64,000 bases of DNA from Gemmatimonadota bacterium (lineage in GTDB: Bacteria; Latescibacterota; UBA2968; UBA8231): NCBI GenBank assembly GCA_018673255.1, contig JABHDC010000193.1:44248-108247 (forward strand), read 5' to 3'. Positions 53,424 through 61,521 of this stretch are shown here, piece by piece. The notes below the pieces were generated by a model. That model was not told the origin of the DNA. It worked only from the letters and a program-made list of their open reading frames with translations, and did no database searches. How positions within the stretch are numbered: position 1 is the stretch's first letter; every line of letters begins with the position of its first letter. Position numbers and translations under genes: made by a program.

Positions 53424-55493
53424 CTAGTAGACGACGGGCACCGTCAACAGTCGTCGCGCGGTCTCTTTCTGGGTATCCACCTCGATCCGAAGCAGATACA
53501 GGCCCGGAGGGACCAGATTCTGGTCATCGTCGAGACCATCCCAGGATACCTGCTGGGCAGATCGGCCTCGATTTGCAGCGCTCAGCGACCTGATGAGACG
53601 TCCCGCGACATCGTAAACCTTCACCGACACCTTCGCCTCGTCGACGAAGAGGACGCTGAATTCGATATCGATCTCATCGTTCACCAGATCGCCATTTGGC
53701 GTCAGCACCGGCTGCATCAAGCGGACACCGTCCAGGACGGTCGATCTCGCATCACTCGAAAAGACCTGAAGGCTGTTCGTGCCCACATCGTCTCGTGCGT
53801 TCCCGCCGTTCACCGACTGCGGCAGATTCTCGCTCCCGGAGTCGATCACCTCGCCTGCGAAAATCGTGGAGGAGGTGTAGAGGGAGGCCTCCAGGTCGAT
53901 GCGAACAGGCGTATTGTTGCTGCGTGATACGCGATTCGACGCGAAGGAGATGTAGAGTTCACCGTCGGCGGCGACACCGTCGGCGGGCCACACGCTGTCG
54001 GGGACCACCGACACGAGATCCCCGTCACCCATCCTCAATCCCTCGAAGCGGGCGTCGAAGGGAACCGTCAGTCGCACGGCATCGAATCCCTGCGAGTCGC
54101 GGGAAAAGTCCGCGGCGACGTCGAAGTGCATCTGACGTCGATCGCCAACAGGGAATTCCGCCGGGCGTACCTCCGCCGTCGGATCCAGCAGGTCGGTATC
54201 TGCCAATGAGATCTCGCCGACGACGGACGAGGCAAGCAGGGGAGACACCTCGAATTGCAGCGAATCCAGGCGACCGATGGACTGTACATCGTCCGTCAGG
54301 AACGTCGCTCTGAACTGCAAGAACTGCCTTCCGTCCGGGGATCGGTTCAGCCGACCGGAGGAACGGTAGGGCGACGACCACGATGACCAGTTCGTCTTGT
54401 CGTCGAGGACGACACTGCGCTGATTGGGATAGCGGACGGTGAGGCTTTCGCGTCGAGGCAGCGAAGCGCGCCGCCACTGAGTCTCGGTCACTTCCTTGTC
54501 GCGTCCGAAGTCATCCACGACGAAGAATGCCTGCGGGGTGTCGTCGGTGCCCGAGCGTGTCTCCAGGATCAGCCGGGCAGGACCTTCTTCCTCGTCGATG
54601 AGTGTATCGGTCTGCTTGTCTCGCCGAAGGGGTCGGAAGGAATAGGTGATCTCACCGAAATTGACGGGCTCATCAAGTGGGATGGCCGTCGAGACGTAGC
54701 TCACCTTTGTCGGGACACCCTCGCCATAGACCTCGAACTCGGCCATGCTGTAGAACTGCTCCGCCAGACTCAGATCGAGTCGGACATACCGAGCCGGCTG
54801 GAGCTCAAAGCTGACATCGACCTTGCTTGTCGTGTTCGACTCCGTCTCGTCGACGACAACCTCGAGAGTCCGCTTCGGAATCGACTCGGTTTCCTCGAGA
54901 AGGAACCCCTCCACCTCGGTCTGGATCGAGAGTCGATACGCCTGGGGGGACCCCTGCTTGTTCGGGATGCCTCGTTTGTCGATGCCAGATTGTCGGGGGA
55001 AGAAGACGATTCGGTTGACGGGCACGTCGAGCACGAAATCGAAGGTCCAGACCTCTTCCTGCAGACTCAGGATCTGATTGAAGACGTCCACCGGCCCTTC
55101 GCCAATCAGCTGGCGCAGCGAGATCGCCGTCTCGGGATCGCCATCGATGATCGTGCCCTCCTCGCGGCTGTAGCCCCCGTGCCAGAAACGGGGGTCGACG
55201 CCGGCTTGAAAGCCGAAGGCCTTGCCTGTAATCTGCCCTTCCGCCCAGGAAATACCGTAGATATTGGCGAAGACCCCAGGCCCGACCATGACGTTCTCCC
55301 ATGGCCGCAACTCTCTGGGCTGCAGTGCGCCGGGCGCGGTCGTGTCATCAAGAGCGACGGCCTTCTGACTCACCTCGGACCAAGAGAAATCGCCTCCCGT
55401 TCCGCCGACCTGCATGAGGCGGCGCTGGCCGTGGACGGCAACCGAGGTTGCGGCCAGCAGGAGTATTGCGGCTATCATCGTTCGTGTACGCAT
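53424..55493 (-). CDS. Secreted discoidin-like protein with FlgD/CHU_C-type C-terminal domain, paralogue B
   Basis: 689 residues. Signal peptide IAAILLLAATSVAVHGQ. A discoidin-like module at about 95-270 includes GTIIDGDPETAISLRQLIGE, FVLDVPVNRIVFFPRQSGID and ARYVRLDLSLAEQFYSMAEF followed by EVYGEG. The C-terminal domain has PVLTPNGDLVNDEIDIEFSV, VKVYDVAGRLIRSL and PPGLYLLRIEVDTQKE, and the protein ends TVPVVY. ATG at 55493 (MRTRT) is preceded by GGGGGGAAG. It shares the inner motif NRI(V/A)FFP and the chain end V-x-Y with its neighbours, so the three arose by duplication. Export and surface display are inferred from signal peptide and C-terminal domain. Confidence 0.82.
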   Translation of the reverse strand: MRTRTMIAAILLLAATSVAVHGQRRLMQVGGTGGDFSWSEVSQKAVALDDTTAPGALQPRELRPWENVMVGPGVFANIYGISWAEGQITGKAFGFQAGVDPRFWHGGYSREEGTIIDGDPETAISLRQLIGEGPVDVFNQILSLQEEVWTFDFVLDVPVNRIVFFPRQSGIDKRGIPNKQGSPQAYRLSIQTEVEGFLLEETESIPKRTLEVVVDETESNTTSKVDVSFELQPARYVRLDLSLAEQFYSMAEFEVYGEGVPTKVSYVSTAIPLDEPVNFGEITYSFRPLRRDKQTDTLIDEEEGPARLILETRSGTDDTPQAFFVVDDFGRDKEVTETQWRRASLPRRESLTVRYPNQRSVVLDDKTNWSSWSSPYRSSGRLNRSPDGRQFLQFRATFLTDDVQSIGRLDSLQFEVSPLLASSVVGEISLADTDLLDPTAEVRPAEFPVGDRRQMHFDVAADFSRDSQGFDAVRLTVPFDARFEGLRMGDGDLVSVVPDSVWPADGVAADGELYISFASNRVSRSNNTPVRIDLEASLYTSSTIFAGEVIDSGSENLPQSVNGGNARDDVGTNSLQVFSSDARSTVLDGVRLMQPVLTPNGDLVNDEIDIEFSVLFVDEAKVSVKVYDVAGRLIRSLSAANRGRSAQQVSWDGLDDDQNLVPPGLYLLRIEVDTQKETARRLLTVPVVY

Positions 55494-55511
55494 GAGTCTT
55501 CCCCCCACCAC

Positions 55512-57395
55512 CTAGTAGGGCACCGCCACGATCCGGATTCGCTCGAATGCCTCGGTCTGCGTTTCGACACGCAGTCGGACGATGTAGTGTCCCGGAGGCA
55601 GTTCGTGGGCTTCGGTCCATGTGGCCTGGTAGCTGCCGGCCGCCTGCTCTTGCTGCAGGAGCGTATGAACGAGCCGTCCCGACAGATCGTGCACCGAAAT
55701 CGTGACTTGCGCTGCATCGACGAGGAATATGAGGTCGTATTGAACGGACAGATCGTCATTCTGACCGTCGCCATTCGGGGTCACGACAGCTGAATTGAGA
55801 CCGAATCGGCCAAGGGGCTCGCCGAGCGAGCCAAAGACGACGACGGAGTTTGTTCCGAGCAGATTCGTGGCATCACCCGGGGCCACCCGCTGAGGAACCG
55901 CGCCGGATGAATCCAGGAGCCAGCCCTGGAAGAGCGTGGTATACAACAGGGGTGTCGCCGTGAATCTCACGAAGATCGTGGCATTGTCGGACGCCGTGAT
56001 TCGGTTGCTCGGAAAGAAGAGGTCCATGCCGTCATCCTCGTACGAGACCTGGGCCTCAACCGGCAGCCGATCCTCGCCGAGCGACACCGATTCCAGCTGC
56101 GCCCTGCCCGGTGTCGCGATGCGCAGACCATCGAACCCCTCGTTTCCAGAGAGATCCGCGGAAAGGGCATACTCAAAGGTCGCCGAACGCCCCGTCTCGA
56201 CGCTGGCCACACCGGTCTCCGGAAAGGGATCACCCAGCAATGCGACCTCGGCTCGCGTTTCCTGAGCGAGGGGTCGCGAGTGGGTGAACTCCAGATCGTC
56301 GATCCGTATCACATCGGTGGCTGTGCCCTCGAAGAGGAATCTGAACTGGAAGAAGGGCCTCGGCATCGGCAGGAAATCGAGACTGATCTCGAAGATGCCT
56401 GTCGAATCGATCGTCACCGGATTCGACCAGGCGCTCCAGTTGGCTGCATCGTACCGCGTGGTGCGTTCCCGGTCGATGAGATTGTCATAGGCCTTCTCTG
56501 AGACCTCGGTTTCGCTGCCCGTTTCCAGGTCGACCTGAAAGAAGGATTCGGGCGACGTGTCCGTCCCGGCCCGAACCTGGAACACAGCCTGGACCGGATC
56601 ATCAGACACCGCATCCGGCTCGGTGGATACGCGGGTCGCGCTGCCCCTCAGGCTACCGAAATTACGGACACTTTCCCCGGTAAAGTCGATGAAGTCGGAA
56701 ACGAACTGTGCCCGGGTTACGAATCCCCGACCGAAGACCTCGATTTCGGCGATATCGAAGGGATTCGGCTCCAGCGTTTCAAGTCGGATGTATCTGACGA
56801 GTTGGCGCGGAAACTGGATCTCTGACCGGACCTCGTTGGAGCTCTCTACTCGAGCAAGCGTCTCCCAGATCGGCCGTTCGTCCACACCAAAGGAGCGCCC
56901 GTCGCTGACCCGGACCTCGTAGGCTCGCAGGAACGCGGTGGGATCCTCCGGATTGGGGAAGAAGGCGATCCGTTCGACGGGGAACGAGGCACCCAGATCG
57001 AAGATGAAGATCCGGCCTTCCTGAGACTGGCCTGGAATCTGAAACCGGGTCCCCGTGGATGTGGTTGGGTTGCCATCGACGAGGATGCCATTTTCCTGGC
57101 CGTCGGCGACGCGCGCCCACACCCTGGCTCCACCCTCGGGGATGAATTCGTCCGGGCCCGTTCCGACATCGCTCCAGCGAACGGCGCTGATGATGTTGTT
57201 CTCAGGCGTGAAGCCCGCCGGCCTCAGTGAGTCGGAAGCGACCTGCGCTCCAGCGGCCACAAGTTCCACACTCGCCCAGGAATCTCCGCCCTGCCCGATG
57301 CGCACGGTCTGGATCTGACCACCCGCATCGGTGCCAGAAAGCAGAATCAGGCCCACAGCACCTGCTGCGCCGGCGAATTTGGGGCTCAGCGGCAC
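55512..57395 (-). CDS. Secreted discoidin-like protein with FlgD/CHU_C-type C-terminal domain, paralogue C
   Basis: 627 residues. Signal segment GAAGAVGLILLSGTDAGGQI. The discoidin-like part has GILVDGNPTTSTGTRFQIPG, FDLGASFPVERIAFFPNPED and VRYIRLETLEPNPFDIAEIE followed by VFGRGF. The end has AVVTPNGDGQNDDLSVQYDL, VHDLSGRLVHTLLQQEQAAG, PPGHYIVRLRVETQTE and the terminal VAVPY. The start is GTG at 57395, one base after the stop of the lipoprotein gene, so translation is coupled. It is the shortest of the three paralogues. The absence of catalytic motifs and the presence of binding-type modules argue for adhesion or substrate capture. Confidence 0.82.
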   Translation of the reverse strand: MPLSPKFAGAAGAVGLILLSGTDAGGQIQTVRIGQGGDSWASVELVAAGAQVASDSLRPAGFTPENNIISAVRWSDVGTGPDEFIPEGGARVWARVADGQENGILVDGNPTTSTGTRFQIPGQSQEGRIFIFDLGASFPVERIAFFPNPEDPTAFLRAYEVRVSDGRSFGVDERPIWETLARVESSNEVRSEIQFPRQLVRYIRLETLEPNPFDIAEIEVFGRGFVTRAQFVSDFIDFTGESVRNFGSLRGSATRVSTEPDAVSDDPVQAVFQVRAGTDTSPESFFQVDLETGSETEVSEKAYDNLIDRERTTRYDAANWSAWSNPVTIDSTGIFEISLDFLPMPRPFFQFRFLFEGTATDVIRIDDLEFTHSRPLAQETRAEVALLGDPFPETGVASVETGRSATFEYALSADLSGNEGFDGLRIATPGRAQLESVSLGEDRLPVEAQVSYEDDGMDLFFPSNRITASDNATIFVRFTATPLLYTTLFQGWLLDSSGAVPQRVAPGDATNLLGTNSVVVFGSLGEPLGRFGLNSAVVTPNGDGQNDDLSVQYDLIFLVDAAQVTISVHDLSGRLVHTLLQQEQAAGSYQATWTEAHELPPGHYIVRLRVETQTEAFERIRIVAVPY

Positions 57396-57396
57396 G

Positions 57397-58119
57397 TCAG
57401 CGTGCCGAGATGGTGGCGGGTGGCTGGAACCCTTTGATCACCTCGCGCTGGAACTTGTAGGTCAGATCAACGGTTTCGACCGGCTCATTAGCATAGTCGA
57501 AACGAACAGCAACGTCGTTGACTCGGAGGGTCAACTCAGTCACGTCCGGGGGCATCAGTGGGAAGACGAGATACCCTTCGTTTTCCTGACCGCTGAAGAT
57601 CATCTCGTCGGTATACATGTTGCGTCGCAGCAGGTCTTCACGCTGTCGCAGGCGGGCGTAGTAGTTGCCTGCCCACGCCAGCGCGTGGGCCCTGTAGTAT
57701 TCGCTGATCTCGAGGAAGGTCAGAGGCTCGTAGGTACGCTTGCTGGTGGAGGTCAGGACGATTCGGGTCGGATCGATCTTCACCTTCGGGAATGCGTAGT
57801 TCTTAACCCGGAGAAGAAACACGGTGAATCGCTGGGGCGTGAAGGACTCACCGGGGGGCTTCCAGTCACCGTATGTGAAGGGGTTCGTGGACAATGCCCC
57901 GTCGTCCGACGCTCTTGCCAGGCTGCGATTGAGCTCATCATCCGTCATGGGACGGAGTGCGACATCGAGTCTCTCGAAGACGTAGGCCACTGATCCGTCA
58001 TCGTTGACGACCATGTGTTCGCCCTGCTCGGACTCTGGCCTGGGTTGAAGGGGACCCGGGAAATAGCGCCCGCATCCGGACACAGCCAGGATCAGTAGGA
58101 AGCTATATAGCGCCTTCAA
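57397..58119 (-). CDS. Lipoprotein of unknown function, first gene of the twelve-gene block
   Basis: 240 residues. The lipobox LAVSGC (Cys16) follows a short hydrophobic signal. The body, with VAYVFERLDVALRPMTDDEL, RFTVFLLRVKNYAFPKVKID, GYLVFPLMPPDVTELTLRVN and YKFQREVIKGF, is beta-rich and resembles no family I can name; it could be a periplasmic or outer-membrane-associated accessory. The start is TTG at 58119, supported by GGAGAG 6 bases upstream. That ribosome site is part of the perfect 12-base palindrome CTCCGCGCGGAG (58128-58139), which might modulate access. It lies behind the terminator at 58157-58194, and I find no convincing promoter in the gap. Confidence 0.78.
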   Translation of the reverse strand: MKALYSFLLILAVSGCGRYFPGPLQPRPESEQGEHMVVNDDGSVAYVFERLDVALRPMTDDELNRSLARASDDGALSTNPFTYGDWKPPGESFTPQRFTVFLLRVKNYAFPKVKIDPTRIVLTSTSKRTYEPLTFLEISEYYRAHALAWAGNYYARLRQREDLLRRNMYTDEMIFSGQENEGYLVFPLMPPDVTELTLRVNDVAVRFDYANEPVETVDLTYKFQREVIKGFQPPATISAR

Positions 58120-58156
58120 GACGATCTCTCCGCGCGGAGCCGAGTGCGTTGACGGG

Positions 58157-58194
58157 TAAAAACAAGGAGGGAGGACGCGATTGTCCCCCCTCCT
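58157..58194 (-). terminator. Rho-independent terminator (possible attenuator)
   Basis: On the minus strand AGGAGGGGGGAC, loop AATCGC, GTCCTCCCTCCT forms a 12-pair stem with one G-T type mismatch. It is followed by TGTTTTTAC (the T run is 58158-58162). It lies 35 bases after the stop of the CBM9-like gene at 58229 and before the lipoprotein gene at 58119. Leakage through it could set a high ratio of the first protein to the rest of the operon. Confidence 0.8.
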
Positions 58195-58228
58195 GGGAGC
58201 GAAACGTAGATCCCGCTCATCCTACTCC

Positions 58229-59119
58229 TTACCGCATCAGGGCCTTCACGGCACCCCAACTGCTCGCCTCGACGGCAGTGGCGAACTCGCCGCTGCTCAG
58301 CAGCGTGAACTCGGATGTGAACTCCGAGCTGTGCGCGCCACCGTTGTCGACGTGCGTCGTAACCTGGTGCGTACGACCTTCACCGTCAGCCTCGTTGAGG
58401 CTCAGGGACATACCGATCGTCTGCCCCGCCTGGAAGTTCCACTGGACACTTGCATCACGACCATCAGGCATATATGGATCGAAGGCTTCCATACGGACTT
58501 CGTAGTTCAGCGTGACGTCTGTGGACAGGTGAGTGGCTCCGGCCGGGGATGCGACGACGACGCCCTCAACGGCGCCCTGCTCAACACCCCACTGCATCTC
58601 GGCAGGCTGGTTCCAGCGCAGGAACGAAGCGATGGCATAACCGCCGGGACGAGCGTAGTGGAAGGTCCACTGCTGGTGGCCGGTACGAAGGGCGTCCGGC
58701 GCCTCGTTCCAGACACCGTGATCCGGATCGAGAATGAGCTCGAGATCGTCGTCATTCCAGCCATCATTCGGCTCGGTGACGTCGTTGTTCAGCGTGTCGT
58801 CGACGACGCGCGTGAACACGTAGAGACGATTGTCGGGCTCTGGTGACCAAGCGACATGATGGGCGATGTCGAGATCGGCTCGTGACGGGAATTCACCCGA
58901 GCCCACCACATCACACAGCTGGTCGTTGCCGACGATGAAATCGGGATCGAACCATGCCCAGTCAGCAGCATTACCATCCGGATTCATCGAACCCGGGTTT
59001 GGAACCTGCAGGGCAAAGTAGCCGATACCATTGCAGTTCTCAAAAGCCACTGCTGGTGCCGAAATGCCCGCCAGCAGCACGGCGACTAGCGCTGTGCCGA
59101 GGACTATTGTCTTTCGCAT
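58229..59119 (-). CDS. Secreted CBM9-like (DOMON-related) protein with its own promoter
   Basis: 296 residues. Signal peptide VLGTALVAVLLAGISAPAVA precedes the mature part. DGNAADWAWFDPDFIVGNDQ, RLYVFTRVVDDTLNNDVTEP, GWNDDDLELILDPDHGVWNE and LNYEVRMEAFDPYMPDGRDA follow the CBM9/DUF1083 sheet-and-acidic-loop pattern. Two cysteines near the start (ENCNG, DQLCDVV) may form a disulfide. ATG at 59119 has AGAGGAG 7 bases upstream, an excellent site; 27 in-frame codons upstream are rejected. A good promoter, a palindrome and a tandem repeat precede it, and a strong terminator follows. These point to an abundant, regulated, secreted glycan-binding protein. Confidence 0.82.
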   Translation of the reverse strand: MRKTIVLGTALVAVLLAGISAPAVAFENCNGIGYFALQVPNPGSMNPDGNAADWAWFDPDFIVGNDQLCDVVGSGEFPSRADLDIAHHVAWSPEPDNRLYVFTRVVDDTLNNDVTEPNDGWNDDDLELILDPDHGVWNEAPDALRTGHQQWTFHYARPGGYAIASFLRWNQPAEMQWGVEQGAVEGVVVASPAGATHLSTDVTLNYEVRMEAFDPYMPDGRDASVQWNFQAGQTIGMSLSLNEADGEGRTHQVTTHVDNGGAHSSEFTSEFTLLSSGEFATAVEASSWGAVKALMR

Positions 59120-59195
59120 GCAACATCTCCTCTGGTGCGCGTCAGTTTCGTTATAGCGTAACCGACGGTAGGGTTTGGCGCGGTATGGGGGCATC

Positions 59196-59227
59196 CTCAC
59201 CGCTGAAAGATCTCACCGCTGAAAGAT
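59196..59227 (-). repeat. Two perfect tandem copies of a 16-base unit in a 5' leader
   Basis: On the plus strand CTCACCGCTGAAAGAT occurs at 59196-59211 and again immediately at 59212-59227. The pair lies in the predicted untranslated leader of the CBM9-like gene, between the palindrome at 59232-59246 and the ribosome site. It could be a protein- or RNA-binding element, or a recent slippage duplication. Confidence 0.9.
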
Positions 59228-59231
59228 CCTA

Positions 59232-59246
59232 ACCTGTCATACAGGT
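59232..59246 (-). promoter_or_regulatory. Candidate GntR (FadR-type) operator
   Basis: ACCTGT-CAT-ACAGGT is a perfect 6-base inverted repeat around 3 bases. Its core GT-N3-AC matches the centre of the operator consensus of the FadR branch of GntR regulators. It lies just downstream of the predicted transcription start of the CBM9-like gene, a position suited to repression, and 1.5 kb from a gene for a FadR-type regulator (60730-61461). Confidence 0.6.
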
Positions 59247-59259
59247 CGGCGCGGCGATA

Positions 59260-59288
59260 ATGTTACGCTCTGCTCGAAGACATTTCAA
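59260..59288 (-). promoter_or_regulatory. Sigma70-type promoter for the CBM9-like gene
   Basis: Minus-strand TTGAAA (59283-59288) and TAACAT (59260-59265) are separated by 17 bases, close to the -35/-10 consensus. An A-rich run (AAGAAAAATG) lies just upstream. Transcription would begin near 59253 and give a leader of about 135 bases that includes the palindrome and tandem repeat. Confidence 0.6.
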
Positions 59289-59324
59289 GCATTTTTCTTG
59301 GAACATACCATTCGCTATTTCTAC

Positions 59325-59351
59325 AAGGGGGGGCGCGCGCGCGCCCCCCTT
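59325..59351 (-). terminator. GC-only hairpin directly after the DUF5107 gene
   Basis: AA, seven G, (CG)5, six C, TT forms an almost perfect palindrome that begins 2 bases after the stop codon of the gene at 59354. The stem could pair 12-13 bases. The following minus-strand sequence (GTAGAAATAGC) has no T run, so it is not a standard rho-independent terminator. It may block transcript decay or stop polymerase with help. The alternating CG core also has Z-DNA-forming character. Confidence 0.5.
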
Positions 59352-59353
59352 GA

Positions 59354-60733
59354 TTAGGGAGTCGTATCCATCGACCACCACAGGAGTTGCAGGGCGCCCT
59401 GTCGTACCGCGATGGAGAGTTCGATTGGGGCGGTCCCTTGCCTGACCGCGTAGGATTGGTGGAGTGTCCGGGCGGGGGTCAACGAGACGGAATCTCGTAT
59501 GGCCACCCGACCCGCCACAGACACTTCGATGACCGCGTCAGGCACCTCGAGGGCGGGCGAGAGGGCGATATCCAGCATGCCGTCGTTCAGGCGACCATGC
59601 ATCGCGCCGACCTGCGATGCTGCACTTACGCCCTCCGTTTCCAGATAGTTGTACATCCACTCCGTCCAGGTGAGCGACGCACCTGGTGCCAGGGGCCGCG
59701 TTTCGTCCGGGAACAGCACGCTCGTGCCCCCCCACATCTCGGCGTATCCCTTGTTGGGCAGACCTGATCCCATGGGGATCCCTGAGGGATGGAATCCATA
59801 GGTCCAAACATCCACGCCTGGATTGAGAATGGGATCGAAGACGCGGACCACACCCTCCTCCGCATCGTGGGAGTAGGCACTGTAGTAGCCGGCCGTCAGA
59901 CCGTCAGCCATGATATCCCCGGCCTTCCACGCGCGGATGTTCCGCAGCGGACTGGACCGCCAATGTTGGGGGCTGGGGCCCAGGTTCTTCTGCCAGCGGT
60001 CGGCGATCAGAACCCTCTCGGTAGGGATGATGAGCTCGGTGTTGTCCGTCAGCTCATTCTGGCCTCCCGGGGTCCACATCGGATTGACCCAGTGTGCGAA
60101 TTCAACGGTGTCGGCTCCCGGATTGTGGATGCGGACCTGGGCCTCCATGGCCGCCGAACCTCGATGAAGCGTCAGTTTGACTCGCTGAGTCAGACCTGTC
60201 AGTGGCTCCACTGTCTCCATCGACATCGAGACTCGATCCGGGCCGTCCTCCAGCACATTCCACGTCCAGGGCATCGCGAAAGTCGTGCCGTGCTCGTAGC
60301 CCGGCAACGTGTACTCGATGCCGCCGATCCACAGCCACCACCCGGTGGGATTGTTCGCACCACCGGGGCGCACGATGTCATTCTTCCACAGCGAATCGTG
60401 GCCGGTCCGCTTGTCGATGAGACTGTACACGCGCCCCATCTCAGGAAGCACCTCGATCCGCACATAGTCGGACTCGAGCACAACGCGTCGATGTCGCCTG
60501 TCGACGATACGTTTCCAGTCGATGCGCTCAAAGTCTATGTGGGGAAGCGGGTCACCGGCGTCGTAGTAGACGGCCGGTTCGTAGTCGACCTGGGGGATGG
60601 TGACGTGGTCGACGACGAGGGAGGTGGTAGCCACGGAATGAGTCGCCAGGAGCAAGAGGATCGGCACAGCCAGGATTGGGAGGGCACGACACTGGACATG
60701 ACACCCGCATGTCGACCACCGCTGCCTCCTCAA
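59354..60733 (-). CDS. Secreted DUF5107 protein (galactose mutarotase-like fold)
   Basis: 459 residues. A long N-terminal region ends in a signal segment (LPILAVPILLLLATHSVA). Then VRIEVLPEMGRVYSLIDKRT, NNPTGWWLWIGGIEYTLPGY, KLTLHRGSAAMEAQVRIHNP, and AEMWGGTSVLFPDETRPLAP continuing into GASLTWTEWMYNY, are the landmarks of DUF5107, a domain related to mutarotase-type sugar-binding sandwiches. The start is TTG at 60733, overlapping the stop of the GntR gene (TTGA); no better start is in frame before the signal segment. The function of DUF5107 is unproven, often near glycosidases. Coupling to the regulator suggests that it handles the inducing sugar. Confidence 0.8.
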   Translation of the reverse strand: MRRQRWSTCGCHVQCRALPILAVPILLLLATHSVATTSLVVDHVTIPQVDYEPAVYYDAGDPLPHIDFERIDWKRIVDRRHRRVVLESDYVRIEVLPEMGRVYSLIDKRTGHDSLWKNDIVRPGGANNPTGWWLWIGGIEYTLPGYEHGTTFAMPWTWNVLEDGPDRVSMSMETVEPLTGLTQRVKLTLHRGSAAMEAQVRIHNPGADTVEFAHWVNPMWTPGGQNELTDNTELIIPTERVLIADRWQKNLGPSPQHWRSSPLRNIRAWKAGDIMADGLTAGYYSAYSHDAEEGVVRVFDPILNPGVDVWTYGFHPSGIPMGSGLPNKGYAEMWGGTSVLFPDETRPLAPGASLTWTEWMYNYLETEGVSAASQVGAMHGRLNDGMLDIALSPALEVPDAVIEVSVAGRVAIRDSVSLTPARTLHQSYAVRQGTAPIELSIAVRQGALQLLWWSMDTTP

Positions 60734-61461
60734 GTGTAGAGCAACTTTGAACTGACGGCCGTCTGCCGCAGATGTGTCTCCATGTGGCGTCGTGCCCCGA
60801 TCGGGTCACCGTCTCTCACACTGGCCAGGATGGCCATGTGATGCCGGTGGATCTGCTCTCTGGGTTCGGACTGTGCCACGTAGGACTTGAGACACACGTC
60901 GTACATGACCCCATCGAAGCTAACCAGGATCGCCTGCAGAAGCGGGTTGTCCGTCGTCGTCGCCAGACCGAGGTGGAATCCCACGTCGGCTCTGGCACAC
61001 TCCTCGTTGGTCACGCCAGGTCTGACGATCACGTCGATTGTGGCCCCAAGCGAGAGAACATCATCTCCGGTGGCCCGCTGGGCGGCCAGTGCGCTGATCT
61101 CGGGTTCGACCAGGTTCCTGGCTTCGAGCACGTGCTGTGCCGAGATGACGCCGTTGCGCAGCAGCATGGCCATCGGTTCGGAGAGGAGCCGATCCGGCGC
61201 CAGCTTCTTCAGGTAGGTACCCGAGCCAGTCCTTGACGCCAACAGTCCTCTGGCCACGAGGAGTCGGACCGCCTCACGCACGACCGTGCGACTCACCCCG
61301 AGCATGAGGCCAATCTCACGCTCGGATGGTATCTTGGCACCGGGAGTCAACCCCTGCTCCAGGATATACGTCTCGATGGCGTGGCTCGCCTTCTCCGACA
61401 TCGTCCTGCCCGCACCAATCTGGGGAGGCTCGTTGCCATTGTTGGGTGGTCTGTCGGTCAT
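60730..61461 (-). CDS. GntR-family transcriptional regulator, FadR/FCD subfamily
   Basis: 243 residues. The N-terminal winged helix has LTPGAKIPSEREIGLMLGVS, RTVVREAVRLLVARGLLASR and TGSGTYL. The C-terminal FCD domain has VLEARNLVEPEISALAAQRA, ADVGFHLGLATTTDNPLLQA and the late HHMAILASVRDGDPIGARRH, with the Asp and three His expected for a metal. FCD regulators respond to sugar acids, short carboxylates or amino acids and usually repress neighbouring operons. The palindrome ATACGTAT (61470-61477) lies just before the start and may be its own operator. The probable target is the promoter at 59260-59288. It is coupled to the DUF5107 gene. Confidence 0.93.
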   Translation of the reverse strand: MTDRPPNNGNEPPQIGAGRTMSEKASHAIETYILEQGLTPGAKIPSEREIGLMLGVSRTVVREAVRLLVARGLLASRTGSGTYLKKLAPDRLLSEPMAMLLRNGVISAQHVLEARNLVEPEISALAAQRATGDDVLSLGATIDVIVRPGVTNEECARADVGFHLGLATTTDNPLLQAILVSFDGVMYDVCLKSYVAQSEPREQIHRHHMAILASVRDGDPIGARRHMETHLRQTAVSSKLLYT

Positions 61462-61521
61462 AGAGACTCATACGTATAGACTTAGGTCCTGGATCGTCAA
61501 GAGGCTGTCAATCACTTGTGG

